64,000 bases of DNA from Bacteroidota bacterium. Lineage in GTDB: Bacteria > Bacteroidota > Bacteroidia > Chitinophagales > JADIYW01. The position numbers and the translations under genes are program-made. The notes under the pieces are model-generated. The model was not told the DNA's origin. It worked only from the letters and a program-made list of their open reading frames with translations, and searched no databases. Position 1 is the stretch's first letter. Each line of letters begins with the position of its first letter. The DNA lies in contig JADIYW010000010.1 in the NCBI GenBank assembly GCA_016705125.1, positions 30,798-94,797 on the forward strand, written 5' to 3'. Of the stretch, positions 1 through 9,460 are shown one piece after another.

Positions 1-2087
1 TTTCCTTCTAGTTTTATATTACCAGTTTGATCTAAAATAAAATCAGCATTTCGGGTGTCAAATCCTCCAGGTCCAATTGCCTTATAACCCCATGCTCTTA
101 GCGATTGGTTTCCACCCCCAAAAAATTGCTTTACATAAGGCAATACGTCAGCATTGCCAAATGGAATGCCAAAGCCAGCAAAGGCTCTTGTTACAAGGGC
201 TTGTCCTTTTTTTAGAGTAAAATAATACCTAAAATCACCCTCAATTCGGGCATATTGAGAGTATGGAACTTTTAGAATTTTATACGGTTCTTCTTTTTTA
301 GGTGTAAACGCCTTATTTGCAGCATAAAGAAGATTGCCTGCCACATTTAGATTCCCTCTAAAGTAAAGAAAATTTTTCAGTTTACCAAAGCTCTGACTGG
401 TATACGAATAGGTATAATCGATAAGAGAAGCAATAAATTGTTGCCTAAAACTCTGCCTAAGAAAAGGAGATTTCTCAAGTGTTTCTAAAAATATGGCCGA
501 ATAACTCGACTCATTTGGTCTAACCAAACTGAGTGGGAAGGAAATAATGTGCCGCGATTCAGGTGCTGTTTTGAAGTCGTAACCAAATGAGACATTCGAA
601 GTATTAATGGAATATAGGTTTACCCTTTTTTGAAAACTATAACTTAGTCCAATAAATGTATTTGGTTTAAATTTATAAGGCGTTAAATTATTTTTTATTT
701 TTTTGGCAGGAAATAATATTTTGGGAAAATATAGTTTCAAATCTCCATTTAAATCAACTATACTAAGTGTAGATAATTTATTGCCTTCATCATCTACTGG
801 ATTATTGAAATTAAATTCCAAACCCGATGAAAGATTGAATTGAAGCCGGTCTGCTCTTTTAAAAATATTGCGATTTAAGTATGAAATATTTAGGGCAGTA
901 CCAAAACTACTTTGGTTGTCGGTATTGCCTTCTAGGGCTATAGTTGCTCCTTGTTTTTTCGACAAACTAGCTTTTATGCTAATATCCACTACGCCTTCAT
1001 CCTGCGAGATTTGGAACGGTTCATATTCAATATCTACATATTTAAAAATTCCGAGACTACTAAGTCTGGTAACCGTTTTAGAATAGTTGGATTCGTGAAA
1101 AAGGGAATCAGGTGTAAAGTAAATATACCGAGCCAATAAGTCGGGCTTTATATCATTGGAGGTTAATAATATTTTTACTTTCCTTAATATCGTGGTGTCT
1201 ATTTTTGAAAGGTCGTCTTTTTTAGTTCCTTTTTTATCTATATTAAATTGTACAATACCTACCGTATATTTTTTATGAAAAGTGGAGTCTTCAAGGTTGT
1301 TTACTAGTAAGTTGACATCTACTTTTTGGTTTCCTATGGAAGTGTCTATCTGAAAATAAAGGTAATTTCTATTAAAAGTAAAATAACCTTCTTCTCTTAG
1401 TATTCCAGTTACTCGATCACGTTCTTTTTTTACATTATCACTGTCGTATTTATCTCCAGTTTTAATAATAGAATTAGCCTCAGTGGCTTCAATCAAATAA
1501 TTGAGCGAACTGTCATTTGTGGTTAAATCAAAATTGCGAATTGAATAAGATTCATTTAAGTTAATATTATATTCAACAGTTGCTTTCTTTTTCTTGGAAG
1601 TCCAGGCAGTACTTATCTCATTATGAAAATAACCTTTATTAAATAAGTAACCCTGCATTCTACTTTTTGTAGGGTCGATTAATGTGGTGTCCAAAATTTT
1701 AGGCTCTTCGCCTAATTTCTCTTTCATCCATTTATTAAATTTTGAAGGTTTTTCCGATTTTGAAGCTTTGTTTGCGAAGGTGTAAAAACCCAATCTAGCT
1801 CTAAAAACGAAAAGAAATTTTTTGTTAGGCTTTTGGTTATTTAATTTGGAAAGACCTGTTTTAAGGGCTGCTTTATTCGGTTTAGTTTCTGTTCCATTAA
1901 TAATTATTTTATTGTTCACTAATAATTTATCATCATTATCAAGGTATTTGGTAGCTTTGCACGAAACTAATGAGCAAATAAAAACTAGGATAATTATTTT
2001 ATTAATAATGCAATAAAAATGATGTAAATGCTTTCTCAAAATGAAATAAAATATGTTAATGCGCTCAAAATTAAGAAATACCGCCAT
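1..2087 (-). CDS. tamL: TamA-like outer-membrane lipoprotein TamL (3' end cut by window edge)
   Basis: The minus strand is open from the window edge to about 2087. Its translation starts with a signal peptide that ends in a lipobox (LVSC, then KATKYL). Long POTRA-like stretches follow, and then a beta-barrel region; the last visible part contains the GPGGFDTRNAD motif typical of Omp85 barrels. A lipid-anchored TamA homologue is the known Bacteroidota variant TamL, which is thought to work with TamB in outer-membrane protein assembly. The start is uncertain. The only upstream in-frame ATG is at 2087, while a TTG at 2039 gives a more normal signal peptide (MRKHLHH...). Both overlap the start of the divergent methyltransferase gene at 2028. 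The C-terminal strands lie outside the window. Family is fairly sure; the TamL-versus-BamA assignment rests on the lipobox. Confidence 0.75.
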   Translation of the reverse strand, partial: MAVFLNFERINIFYFILRKHLHHFYCIINKIIILVFICSLVSCKATKYLDNDDKLLVNNKIIINGTETKPNKAALKTGLSKLNNQKPNKKFLFVFRARLGFYTFANKASKSEKPSKFNKWMKEKLGEEPKILDTTLIDPTKSRMQGYLFNKGYFHNEISTAWTSKKKKATVEYNINLNESYSIRNFDLTTNDSSLNYLIEATEANSIIKTGDKYDSDNVKKERDRVTGILREEGYFTFNRNYLYFQIDTSIGNQKVDVNLLVNNLEDSTFHKKYTVGIVQFNIDKKGTKKDDLSKIDTTILRKVKILLTSNDIKPDLLARYIYFTPDSLFHESNYSKTVTRLSSLGIFKYVDIEYEPFQISQDEGVVDISIKASLSKKQGATIALEGNTDNQSSFGTALNISYLNRNIFKRADRLQFNLSSGLEFNFNNPVDDEGNKLSTLSIVDLNGDLKLYFPKILFPAKKIKNNLTPYKFKPNTFIGLSYSFQKRVNLYSINTSNVSFGYDFKTAPESRHIISFPLSLVRPNESSYSAIFLETLEKSPFLRQSFRQQFIASLIDYTYSYTSQSFGKLKNFLYFRGNLNVAGNLLYAANKAFTPKKEEPYKILKVPYSQYARIEGDFRYYFTLKKGQALVTRAFAGFGIPFGNADVLPYVKQFFGGGNQSLRAWGYKAIGPGGFDTRNADFILDQTGNIKLEG

Positions 2088-2761
2088 AAGTATTGCGAAT
2101 TTATTGCTGAAGGGCCAAAATTGATTAAAGATTTAATACAAGAAGGCTTCATGTCAAGCAAATATTTATCGATAATACCTTAAATGACGATTTCTTTTCT
2201 ACAAACAAAGATACAAAAATAGTGCCTGATGGAGATTTAAATAAAATCACAGGACTCAAATCGGCTTATCATGCAATTGCAATATTTAAAATTCCATTAT
2301 TCGAAAATGTACATTCTTTAAATAATGAATGGATATTAGCATTAGACGAAATTCAAGACCCCGGCAATATGGGTACAATTATTCGAACAGCTGATTGGTT
2401 TGGGGTTAAGCGGATTTTATTATCTAAAGGCTGCGTAGATCCATTCAGTCCCAAAGTGGTGCAGGCTTCAATGGGTTCCATTGGGCGGATTCAATTGATA
2501 GAAACAGATTTGCTAATGGAATTCCAAAAAAATAAGGACATTCCAGTTTATGGTGGAGTGCTCGATGGCAAAGCAATCGAAAAGGAATCATTTGCAAAAA
2601 AGGGAATTATACTTATTGGCAATGAAGGTAATGGCATTTCGGAGCCACTATTGCCATTCATTTCTAATCCAGTAACGATAAGCAAAATTGGTAAGGCAGA
2701 ATCTTTAAATGCTGCTATTTCAATGGCTATAATTTGTGCAAAAGCCTGTCTTGAATCCTAA
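2028..2761 (+). pseudogene. TrmH/SpoU-family RNA 2'-O-methyltransferase, one frameshift
   Basis: Two reading frames together encode one SpoU-family methyltransferase. Residues from ATG 2028 (MLSQNEIKYV...) give the N-terminal substrate-binding domain and end at a stop at 2181-2183. The frame that continues (VKQIFIDNT...) runs to 2761. It carries SPOUT motif 1 (DPGNMGTIIRTADWFG), motif 2 (IGNEGNGIS) and motif 3 (SLNAAISMA), which form the knotted SAM site. The frames join if one A is restored near 2149-2152 (TTCATG to TTCAATG). The family methylates ribose in rRNA or tRNA. Its 5' end overlaps the start of tamL on the other strand. The motifs are intact, so a sequencing error is more likely than decay. 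Confidence 0.8.
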
Positions 2762-2804
2762 TTTATTGAGGTTATTACGACTTTTTTATAATAAAGTATA
2801 AGGT

Positions 2805-3671
2805 TTACCGATCCATCATGGGAAATTCGCCATCTTGTAATTTCTGATATTCTAGTGATTCTATATATCTCCATTTGCCTTTTTTCCAAATAAATCCTTC
2901 ATAAGTGCCATCGGGAATTTTGTCACTGCCCACGTTTTCAGGCAATCCAAACAGCGATTCTAAATGATCATATTCAATTCTTTTCGTTTCTACATTATAA
3001 TTCAAGCCTACTTGCGCATCATCTTTATAGGGTAAAAATAAGCGCATCATCGGATTGTCTGCGTCTTTTTCAAAAAAAGGTGCGCCAAATCGAGGCATTT
3101 CGCCATCCTTAAACCATAAAACATCCACTATTTTATTATTTACCAATGTATCGGCGCCATCCCAACCAAATAAGAAGTAATACGATTTCTTTTTTATTTT
3201 CTTTTCTAGTAAATTATAGTAAAATGCGCCAATCCATCGTTCATTGTCAACCACTTGCATGCTGGGTGCATCGTACAAATCGCCATAATCTACTAAAGGG
3301 AAATACAGTAATGTGTCACTTCTCATTTGTATTACACCAAAATTACGATGGCTGCCGTCTACTAATTCGGCCTGCCATGTAAAAACCCTAAATTTTTGGT
3401 CGGGTGACTTAATTATTGATAAACCTGGTATTTCACCAAAGTCATAATAAAATGATTTGGGAATTTTGAGTGCCGTTTTTAAATATTTTATGGTGCCATA
3501 GGCCGAACCAAGCCTTCTTTCTGCAAATGGACTATTGCCCATGGTGTCCATCAAAATCAATAAAGTGTCCTTATATTGTTCAATTCTAGGAATGTCAGCA
3601 GGCAATATTTGTGCTTTTCCTTTGAAAGAAATTGACAATAAAAAAAACAAACTTAAAATGATATTCCTCAT
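2805..3671 (-). CDS. Secreted protein of unknown function
   Basis: This is an intact 288-residue reading frame with a clear N-terminal signal peptide (hydrophobic LSLFFLLSISF, then a likely cleavage near KAQ). I do not recognise a named domain. The mature part is rich in aromatic residues and alternating hydrophobic positions, as in a soluble beta-rich periplasmic or surface protein. It contains the phrases FGVIQMRSDTLLYFPLVDYG and YYFLFGWDGAD. There is no lipobox. It converges with the methyltransferase gene (43 bp apart) and diverges from the small barrel gene at 3815. It seems to be a lone gene. Function is unknown. Confidence 0.75.
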   Translation of the reverse strand: MRNIILSLFFLLSISFKGKAQILPADIPRIEQYKDTLLILMDTMGNSPFAERRLGSAYGTIKYLKTALKIPKSFYYDFGEIPGLSIIKSPDQKFRVFTWQAELVDGSHRNFGVIQMRSDTLLYFPLVDYGDLYDAPSMQVVDNERWIGAFYYNLLEKKIKKKSYYFLFGWDGADTLVNNKIVDVLWFKDGEMPRFGAPFFEKDADNPMMRLFLPYKDDAQVGLNYNVETKRIEYDHLESLFGLPENVGSDKIPDGTYEGFIWKKGKWRYIESLEYQKLQDGEFPMMDR

Positions 3672-3788
3672 AGACTGTAAAAATAACGATTTATATAATT
3701 CAATATTTTAATAAATCAAAAATTAACCCAATTTATGTTTTTTTTAATTCACTAAAATTTGGTATTGGTATTTTAAATTTTAATCATT

Positions 3789-3796
3789 TATATTTG
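3789..3796 (+). promoter_or_regulatory. Bacteroidota-type -7 box (TATATTTG)
   Basis: TATATTTG matches the TAnnTTTG -7 consensus of the Bacteroidota primary sigma factor and sits 18 bp before the ATG at 3815. A TTG at 3765-3767 lies 21 bp upstream and could be the -33 element. The leader would be only a few bases long. Confidence 0.45.
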
Positions 3797-3814
3797 TGGA
3801 AAAATTAAGTCTTT

Positions 3815-4360
3815 ATGAAAAAATTATTATTTGCATTGGTTTTGTCCCTAGGGTTAGGTACTGCCAATACAGCAGATGCTCAGGTGATGAGCAAGGGTAC
3901 TATTTTAGTTTCCCCAAATTTTAACCTTGGCTATGGTGGCTTTGGAAATAGTATTTTAGGGGGCTATGGCGGTTTTACACCAGGTGGAACAGTAAACGTG
4001 GACATTGGTGTTCATGATTATGTAAGTGTAGGGCCGTATGTAGGTTTTGCAGGAAGAAATGGCTTTAGAAATATTGCTTTCGGAGCAAGAGGCAATTTCC
4101 ATTTCGGACAATTAATTGGCGACAAAAAAGGCGTTGATTTATTGACAGACAAATTAGATTTATACTACTCACTAGGATTAGGTGGTAGAATTACTACTTA
4201 TAAAGATTTTGACGGCAGCGATTTTGATTTCGGATTTTCAAGTTCATTAGGCGTTCGTTATTATTTTATGGATTGGATAGGTGTACAAGCCGAGTTTGGA
4301 GCAACAGAAATGAGTTGGGCTAAATTAGGCGTAACTTTCAAATTGGGAGGAGCTAAATAA
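3815..4360 (+). CDS. Small outer-membrane beta-barrel protein
   Basis: The 181-residue product has a signal peptide (MKKLLFALVLSLGLGTA, cleavage near ADAQ). A Gly- and aromatic-rich sequence of alternating hydrophobic residues follows, typical of an 8-strand porin-like barrel. Repeated segments such as YVSVGPYVGFAG, YYSLGLGGRI and GVRYYFMDWIGVQAEFG look like successive strands. Ending at GVTFKLGGAK, the last strand is close to the C-terminus. It stands alone with its own -7 box and a strong hairpin terminator. The role is probably structural or transport in the outer membrane; the ligand is unknown. Confidence 0.75.
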   Translation: MKKLLFALVLSLGLGTANTADAQVMSKGTILVSPNFNLGYGGFGNSILGGYGGFTPGGTVNVDIGVHDYVSVGPYVGFAGRNGFRNIAFGARGNFHFGQLIGDKKGVDLLTDKLDLYYSLGLGGRITTYKDFDGSDFDFGFSSSLGVRYYFMDWIGVQAEFGATEMSWAKLGVTFKLGGAK

Positions 4361-4383
4361 AATTAAATACAATTACTAATAAA

Positions 4384-4413
4384 AAAAAGGGTCGAAATAT
4401 TTCGACCCTTTTT
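4384..4413. terminator. Bidirectional intrinsic terminator
   Basis: A perfect 15-bp palindrome (AAAAAGGGTCGAAAT with its complement) has an A-tract on the left and a T-tract on the right, so it can stop transcription in both directions. It lies between the convergent barrel gene (ends 4360) and the thiolase gene (ends 4440). Confidence 0.85.
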
Positions 4414-4439
4414 ATTAATAAAAATGAATTTTTATAAAA

Positions 4440-5639
4440 TTACAAATTAAAGTATAAAGGAGACAATACTTTCTCAATTATAATAGCACTTGCGCCGCCA
4501 CCGCCATTGCAAATTCCGGCTGCGCCAATCTTTCCACCTTTTTGGCCCAATACAGATATAAGTGTACACACAATTCGAGCGCCACTGGCTCCTACAGGAT
4601 GCCCCAATGCTACTGCACCGCCAAATACATTCACTTTTTCAGGAGACAAACCAAGTAACTGCGTGTTCGCCATCGTTACATTGCTAAAAGCCTCATTTAT
4701 TTCAGTATAATCAATATCAGCAATGGCTAATCCAGCTTTCTCTAATGCCTTTGGAATTGCCAATGCAGGTGTAGTTGTAAAATCATCAGGTGCTTGCTCT
4801 GCATCTGCATAACCTCTAATTATAGCTATAGGTTTAATGCCTAAAGCCGTCGCTTTTTCTTTGCTCATCAAAACAAGTGCAGCGGCTCCATCATTTATTT
4901 TTGAAGCATTTACAGCAGTTACAGTGCCCTCTTTGCCAAAGGCAGGTTTTAGTGTAGCTACTTTATCGGCTCTTAATTTTTTATACTCCTCATCTTCTTT
5001 TACAAATGTTGAGTCGCCTCTTCCTTTTATTTCAACATCGAATAATTCATCAGCAAAGCTATTATTAGTATATGCTTCATTAGCTCGTCTATAGGATTCA
5101 ATTGCGAATGCATCTTGCGCTTCTCGTGAAAAATTAAACTTTGCAGCACATTTGTCGCCCGAGCTACCCATCATAAGTCCCGAATAAGGGTCTTGTAATG
5201 CATCTCTAACAATAGCATCAATTAATGCACCATTTCCATATCTATAACCATTACGAGCATTTGAAATCATAAATGGTGCATTTGTCATGCTTTCCATTCC
5301 GCCAGCTACAACAATGTCCTTATCGCCTAACAATATAGATTGAGCACCTAATATTATTGCTTTCATACCTGATGCACATACTTTGTTGATAGTGGTACAC
5401 GTAGCACCATAATGTATGCCAGCTGAAATAGCTGCTTGTCGAGCGGGAGCCTGTCCAGTATTTGCCTGTATTACATTGCCCATAATTACTTCATCTACCA
5501 TCGATCCATCAATGCCAGCTCTCTCTAATGCTTTTTTTATGGTTTGTGCGCCTAAATCAATTGCAGTTAATGCAGATAAAACGCCACTCATGCTTCCAAT
5601 TGGCGTGCGAGCCATTGAAACGATATACACTTCTCTCAT
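4440..5639 (-). CDS. Acetyl-CoA C-acetyltransferase (thiolase)
   Basis: The 399-residue protein is a full-length thiolase. The acyl-accepting Cys is C88 in NKVCASGMKA. The His of GHPVGASGAR (H347) and the second catalytic Cys of GICNGGGGAS (C377) are all present. The enzyme condenses two acetyl-CoA to acetoacetyl-CoA, or runs in reverse in fatty-acid or ketone-body breakdown. The start ATG at 5639 gives the usual N-terminus (REVYIVSMARTPIGS). No other fatty-acid gene is adjacent, although an acyl-CoA dehydrogenase occurs at 56.7 kb. The gene is monocistronic and convergent with the barrel gene. Biosynthetic (AtoB/PhaA-like) and degradative forms cannot be separated from sequence alone. Confidence 0.93.
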   Translation of the reverse strand: MREVYIVSMARTPIGSMSGVLSALTAIDLGAQTIKKALERAGIDGSMVDEVIMGNVIQANTGQAPARQAAISAGIHYGATCTTINKVCASGMKAIILGAQSILLGDKDIVVAGGMESMTNAPFMISNARNGYRYGNGALIDAIVRDALQDPYSGLMMGSSGDKCAAKFNFSREAQDAFAIESYRRANEAYTNNSFADELFDVEIKGRGDSTFVKEDEEYKKLRADKVATLKPAFGKEGTVTAVNASKINDGAAALVLMSKEKATALGIKPIAIIRGYADAEQAPDDFTTTPALAIPKALEKAGLAIADIDYTEINEAFSNVTMANTQLLGLSPEKVNVFGGAVALGHPVGASGARIVCTLISVLGQKGGKIGAAGICNGGGGASAIIIEKVLSPLYFNL

Positions 5640-5789
5640 CTTATAATTTGTTTTTTAATTCAAAAAACAAATATATCATTTTCAAAAGATTTATTTTAAA
5701 ATCAAAGGTTAGCATATTTTTAATTCCGTTATCCACAAGCGTGGAATTTTCTTTTGCAAAAAGAAATAAGAAATATAGAATTTAGCCCC

Positions 5790-8246
5790 ATGGGAAAGTC
5801 CAACGTTGCGGACAATAGACGACAAAGAACAAATATGAGCCAAAAAGAGGAAGAAATAAATCCTTTTTTTACACCTAATAATATAAAAAAGGGTGTAGGA
5901 ATAGGATTATTATTACTATCTGTTTTTATGGTTATAGGATTTTTATCCTATTTTTTTACATGGAAAAATGACCAAGACAAGGTTTTGGAATTTTCATGGC
6001 GACTGATTTTTAGTAGCAAAGTAAGTGTAGACAATGCTTTAGGGAGTTTAGGTGCTTTGATGAGCCATTTTTTCTTTTTCGATTTGGTAGGTGTATGCTC
6101 CTTTTTTGTGGCATATTTCACTTTTACGGTAGGCACTAATTTGGCCTTTCGCGAAAAGATATTTAAACTTGGTAAAATTGCCATTCATTTAGTTTTTCTA
6201 ACAATATTATTGAGTACTTTTTTTGCATTTGTATTCTCTAATTCTGGATTTCCAGCAGGTGGAGGATTAGGTACTATGATTTATGAGTGGCTTTCAACAT
6301 TATTGGGAAAAATAGGATTAGGGATTTTATTGGCTACATTATTTGTATTGTATTTGTCCCTTTTCGTTGATATTAAATCCATATTTGATGGTTTAAGAAA
6401 AAGTGGAGGAAATGAAAATGACCCCGAGTGGGATAATTTGGGCGAAAAGGAATCATTTGAAATAGAAATACCCAAAGAAAGTATCATTCCACCAGAAAAG
6501 AAATTGCCTATTTCTCATTTTGAGGCCGATGATTATGATTTGTTGAAAGCGGATGATTTGGATGATATATTAATAGAAGAAGAAATAGAAACTGAAGTAG
6601 AGATTAAGGAAGAATTAGATATTCCTATTTTTAAAAAGAACAAAACAGATACCCTAGAAAATGTAGAATTAAATATCGAAAAAGGGAAAGCAGATGTGCT
6701 TTTGCCAGAAATTGAACATCCAAGAGGAAGTATTGGTACTAAATACGACCCCACATTAGATTTAGAAGGGTTTCAATTTCCTAGTTTGGAAATAATGGAA
6801 GAGCATGGTGATGGTGAGATTACCATTAATAAGGAAGAATTAGAGGTTAATAAAAATCAAATTGTAGAAACACTAAGTAATTATAATATTCAAATTTCTA
6901 AAATTAAAGCTACTGTTGGACCAACGGTTACTTTATATGAAATAGTACCTGCAGCGGGAATACGGATTTCAAAAATTAAAAATTTGGAGGACGATATTGC
7001 TTTAAGTTTGGCGGCTTTAGGAATTAGAATTATTGCACCAATACCGGGCAAAGGAACTATAGGTATTGAAGTGCCAAATAAGAAAAAAAGTGTGGTTTCT
7101 ATGCGCTCCTTATTAGCATCGGAGAAATTTGTACATGCCGATATGGATTTGCCAATTGCAATGGGAAAGACCATTACTAATGAGAATTTTATAATGGATT
7201 TGGCTAAAATGCCACATTTACTTATGGCAGGAGCAACAGGGCAAGGTAAATCTGTTGGTTTGAATGCGATTTTGGTTTCTTTATTGTATAAAAAACATCC
7301 TGCGGAATTAAAATTCGTGCTTGTGGATCCAAAAAAAGTGGAACTAACGCTTTATAAAAGAATCGAAAATCATTATTTGGCCAAATTGCCAGGAGAAGAA
7401 GAGGCCATTATAACGGATACTAAAAAAGTAATTCATACCTTAAATGCATTGTGTATTGAAATGGATCAACGGTATGATTTGTTGAAAATAGCGCAAGTAA
7501 GACAAATTAAGGAGTATAATGTAAAATTTACAGCTCGTCAACTTAATCCTCAAAATGGCCATAGATACTTGCCATATATAGTATTGGTGGTGGACGAGTT
7601 TGCCGACTTAATGATGACGGCTGGCAAGGAAGTAGAAACGCCAATTGCTCGATTGGCACAATTGGCAAGAGCCATTGGTATTCACTTAGTTATTGCTACA
7701 CAACGACCAAGTGTGAATATAATAACAGGTACTATAAAGGCAAATTTCCCAGGTAGAATTGCATTTAAAGTTACTTCCAAAATTGACTCTAGAACCATCC
7801 TGGATGCTGGCGGTGCCGACCAACTGATAGGAAGAGGAGATATGCTATTGTCGATTGGTGGTGATATGATTCGTTTGCAATGTCCATTTGTAGATACACC
7901 TGAGGTAGAAAAATTAACTGAACACATAGAAGATCAGCCTAGTTATTCATCGCCATTTTTATTGCCAGAATATATTGACCCGAATGACGATTCAGCTGGT
8001 AAGGGAGAATTTTTTGGAGAAAAAGATGAATTATTTTCTGAAGCTGCAAAAATAATTGTGCAACACCAGCAAGGTTCTACCTCATTAATTCAACGAAGAT
8101 TAAAGCTAGGATACAATAGGGCAGGGCGTTTGATGGACCAATTGGAAGCTGCAGGAGTAGTAGGGCCCAACTTGGGAAGTAAGGCCAGAGAAGTTTATAT
8201 TCAAACCGAAGCAGAATTGGAACGAATTTTGCTATCATTGGAGTAA
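5790..8246 (+). CDS. ftsK: DNA translocase FtsK
   Basis: From ATG 5790 the protein has 818 residues. The open frame extends further up to a TTG at 5754, but the ATG is a better start. Four hydrophobic membrane segments fill roughly residues 30-200, followed by an acidic linker (DDILIEEEIETEVEI region). The RecA-like motor has Walker A GATGQGKS near residue 480 and Walker B VVDEFADL near 600. The C-terminal gamma winged helix (GSTSLIQRRLKLGYNRAGRL), from about 750, would recognise oriented chromosomal KOPS/SRS-like sequences. FtsK pumps DNA at the septum to resolve chromosome dimers. lolA follows after 24 bp, an arrangement common in this phylum. Confidence 0.95.
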   Translation: MGKSNVADNRRQRTNMSQKEEEINPFFTPNNIKKGVGIGLLLLSVFMVIGFLSYFFTWKNDQDKVLEFSWRLIFSSKVSVDNALGSLGALMSHFFFFDLVGVCSFFVAYFTFTVGTNLAFREKIFKLGKIAIHLVFLTILLSTFFAFVFSNSGFPAGGGLGTMIYEWLSTLLGKIGLGILLATLFVLYLSLFVDIKSIFDGLRKSGGNENDPEWDNLGEKESFEIEIPKESIIPPEKKLPISHFEADDYDLLKADDLDDILIEEEIETEVEIKEELDIPIFKKNKTDTLENVELNIEKGKADVLLPEIEHPRGSIGTKYDPTLDLEGFQFPSLEIMEEHGDGEITINKEELEVNKNQIVETLSNYNIQISKIKATVGPTVTLYEIVPAAGIRISKIKNLEDDIALSLAALGIRIIAPIPGKGTIGIEVPNKKKSVVSMRSLLASEKFVHADMDLPIAMGKTITNENFIMDLAKMPHLLMAGATGQGKSVGLNAILVSLLYKKHPAELKFVLVDPKKVELTLYKRIENHYLAKLPGEEEAIITDTKKVIHTLNALCIEMDQRYDLLKIAQVRQIKEYNVKFTARQLNPQNGHRYLPYIVLVVDEFADLMMTAGKEVETPIARLAQLARAIGIHLVIATQRPSVNIITGTIKANFPGRIAFKVTSKIDSRTILDAGGADQLIGRGDMLLSIGGDMIRLQCPFVDTPEVEKLTEHIEDQPSYSSPFLLPEYIDPNDDSAGKGEFFGEKDELFSEAAKIIVQHQQGSTSLIQRRLKLGYNRAGRLMDQLEAAGVVGPNLGSKAREVYIQTEAELERILLSLE

Positions 8247-8270
8247 CTAAATTCTCTAAAAAAAAATTGT

Positions 8271-8927
8271 ATGTTTCAAAAGATTTTTTTAGCCTTCCTA
8301 CCATTTATTTTAGTAGCCAATGTAGCTCGAATAAAGAATAGCCAAATTGATCCCAAGGCAAAAGCAATCTTGGATGAAAGCGCTGTTAATTTTAAATCCT
8401 ATAAAAGTGTAAATGCAAAATTTACATTTACAACTGAAAATCCTGACAATACTTCGAGCAAAACAAAAGGTGAAATATACCTGAAAGGAGTAAAGTATAA
8501 ATTAATTTTCGACGATCAAGAGATCATATGTGATAATAAAGTGGTTTGGACTTATCTTAAAGATATGAATGAGGTTCAAATTACGGATTATGAACCACAA
8601 AAGGACGAGATAACGCCAAATAGTATTTTTACAATCTATAAAAGCGATTTCGCATACCTTTATACTGGAGATGCCAAAATTGGTGAAGTAAATTGTCATT
8701 TAGTTGAATTGACTCCAATTGACAAAACAAAACCATTTTTTAAGGTAAAATTATGGATGGACACATCTAATAAAATGATAAAAAGACTAAAGATTTTTGA
8801 TAAAAATGGGTCTAAATACACTTATGATATTACTACACTAAATACAAAAATCGTGTTGGATGACTCATTTTTTGTGTTTGATAAATCAAAACATCCTGGC
8901 GTTACAGTGGAGGATTTGAGGCTTTAA
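8271..8927 (+). CDS. lolA: LolA-like outer-membrane lipoprotein carrier
   Basis: The 218-residue protein starts with a signal peptide (FLAFLPFILVANVA). It then shows the LolA half-barrel pattern: an early Lys-rich helix (KAKAILDESAVNFKSYKSVNAKFTFT), the strand GEIYLKGVKYKL, the WTYLKDMNEVQI segment and a C-terminal LDDSFFVFD. LolA carries lipoproteins through the periplasm from LolCDE to the outer membrane. It lies 24 bp after ftsK and is probably co-transcribed. Its end overlaps the convergent phosphoesterase gene by 4 bp. Sequence identity in this family is low, but length, fold pattern and context agree. Confidence 0.85.
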   Translation: MFQKIFLAFLPFILVANVARIKNSQIDPKAKAILDESAVNFKSYKSVNAKFTFTTENPDNTSSKTKGEIYLKGVKYKLIFDDQEIICDNKVVWTYLKDMNEVQITDYEPQKDEITPNSIFTIYKSDFAYLYTGDAKIGEVNCHLVELTPIDKTKPFFKVKLWMDTSNKMIKRLKIFDKNGSKYTYDITTLNTKIVLDDSFFVFDKSKHPGVTVEDLRL

Positions 8928-9460
8928 TCACTATATAAGATGCCCATTTCTGGGGTAACCGCTTTTCTGTAACAAATATTATTTACTTCTAAGTCAAATA
9001 TCCTTTTACCTTCTATTTTAAATCGAATGGCAGTCAGAATTTGATGAAATCCTTGAATGCCAGCCGCACCCGGATTAATGTGTAAAAAACCATATAATGG
9101 GTCTTTCATCACTTTTAATATATGAGAGTGACCACAAATAAAAAGGTCAGGAAGTGCTTCATTTTGAAACGATTTGGTAATTCTAGGGTTGTATTTTCCT
9201 GGATATCCACCTATATGGGTAATCCAAACATTTATGTCCTCAATTTTAAAACGAAGATCTAGCGGGTAGTTTCCTCTTATTGGTTTTGCATCAATATTTC
9301 CATAAACTGCCTTAAATGGTTTGAATGCTTCCATTTTTTCTGCCACTTTTTCATTTCCAATATCGCCGGCATGCCACACCTCATCACAATCTTTGAAAAA
9401 ATCAAAAATGGAATGTGGAAGAAAGGAATGTGTGTCAGAAAATAAACCTATGCTTTTCAT
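8924..9460 (-). CDS. YfcE/MJ0936-type metallophosphoesterase
   Basis: The 178-residue protein is a compact calcineurin-like phosphoesterase. The metal-binding motifs appear in order: SDTHSF near residue 8, HAGDIGN near 31, GNID near 55, the single His of THIGG, and GHSH near 111. This matches the small YfcE family (phosphodiesterase active on model substrates; natural substrate often unknown). Its start overlaps the stop of miaA by 4 bp on the same strand, so it is the last gene of a cca-miaA-phosphoesterase operon. The link to tRNA processing is positional only. Confidence 0.88.
   Translation of the reverse strand: MKSIGLFSDTHSFLPHSIFDFFKDCDEVWHAGDIGNEKVAEKMEAFKPFKAVYGNIDAKPIRGNYPLDLRFKIEDINVWITHIGGYPGKYNPRITKSFQNEALPDLFICGHSHILKVMKDPLYGFLHINPGAAGIQGFHQILTAIRFKIEGKRIFDLEVNNICYRKAVTPEMGILYSD

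Noticed and set aside
868..1139. Two plus-strand frames inside the first 2 kb
   Set aside because: They are antisense to tamL, whose minus-strand frame is continuous and carries family motifs.
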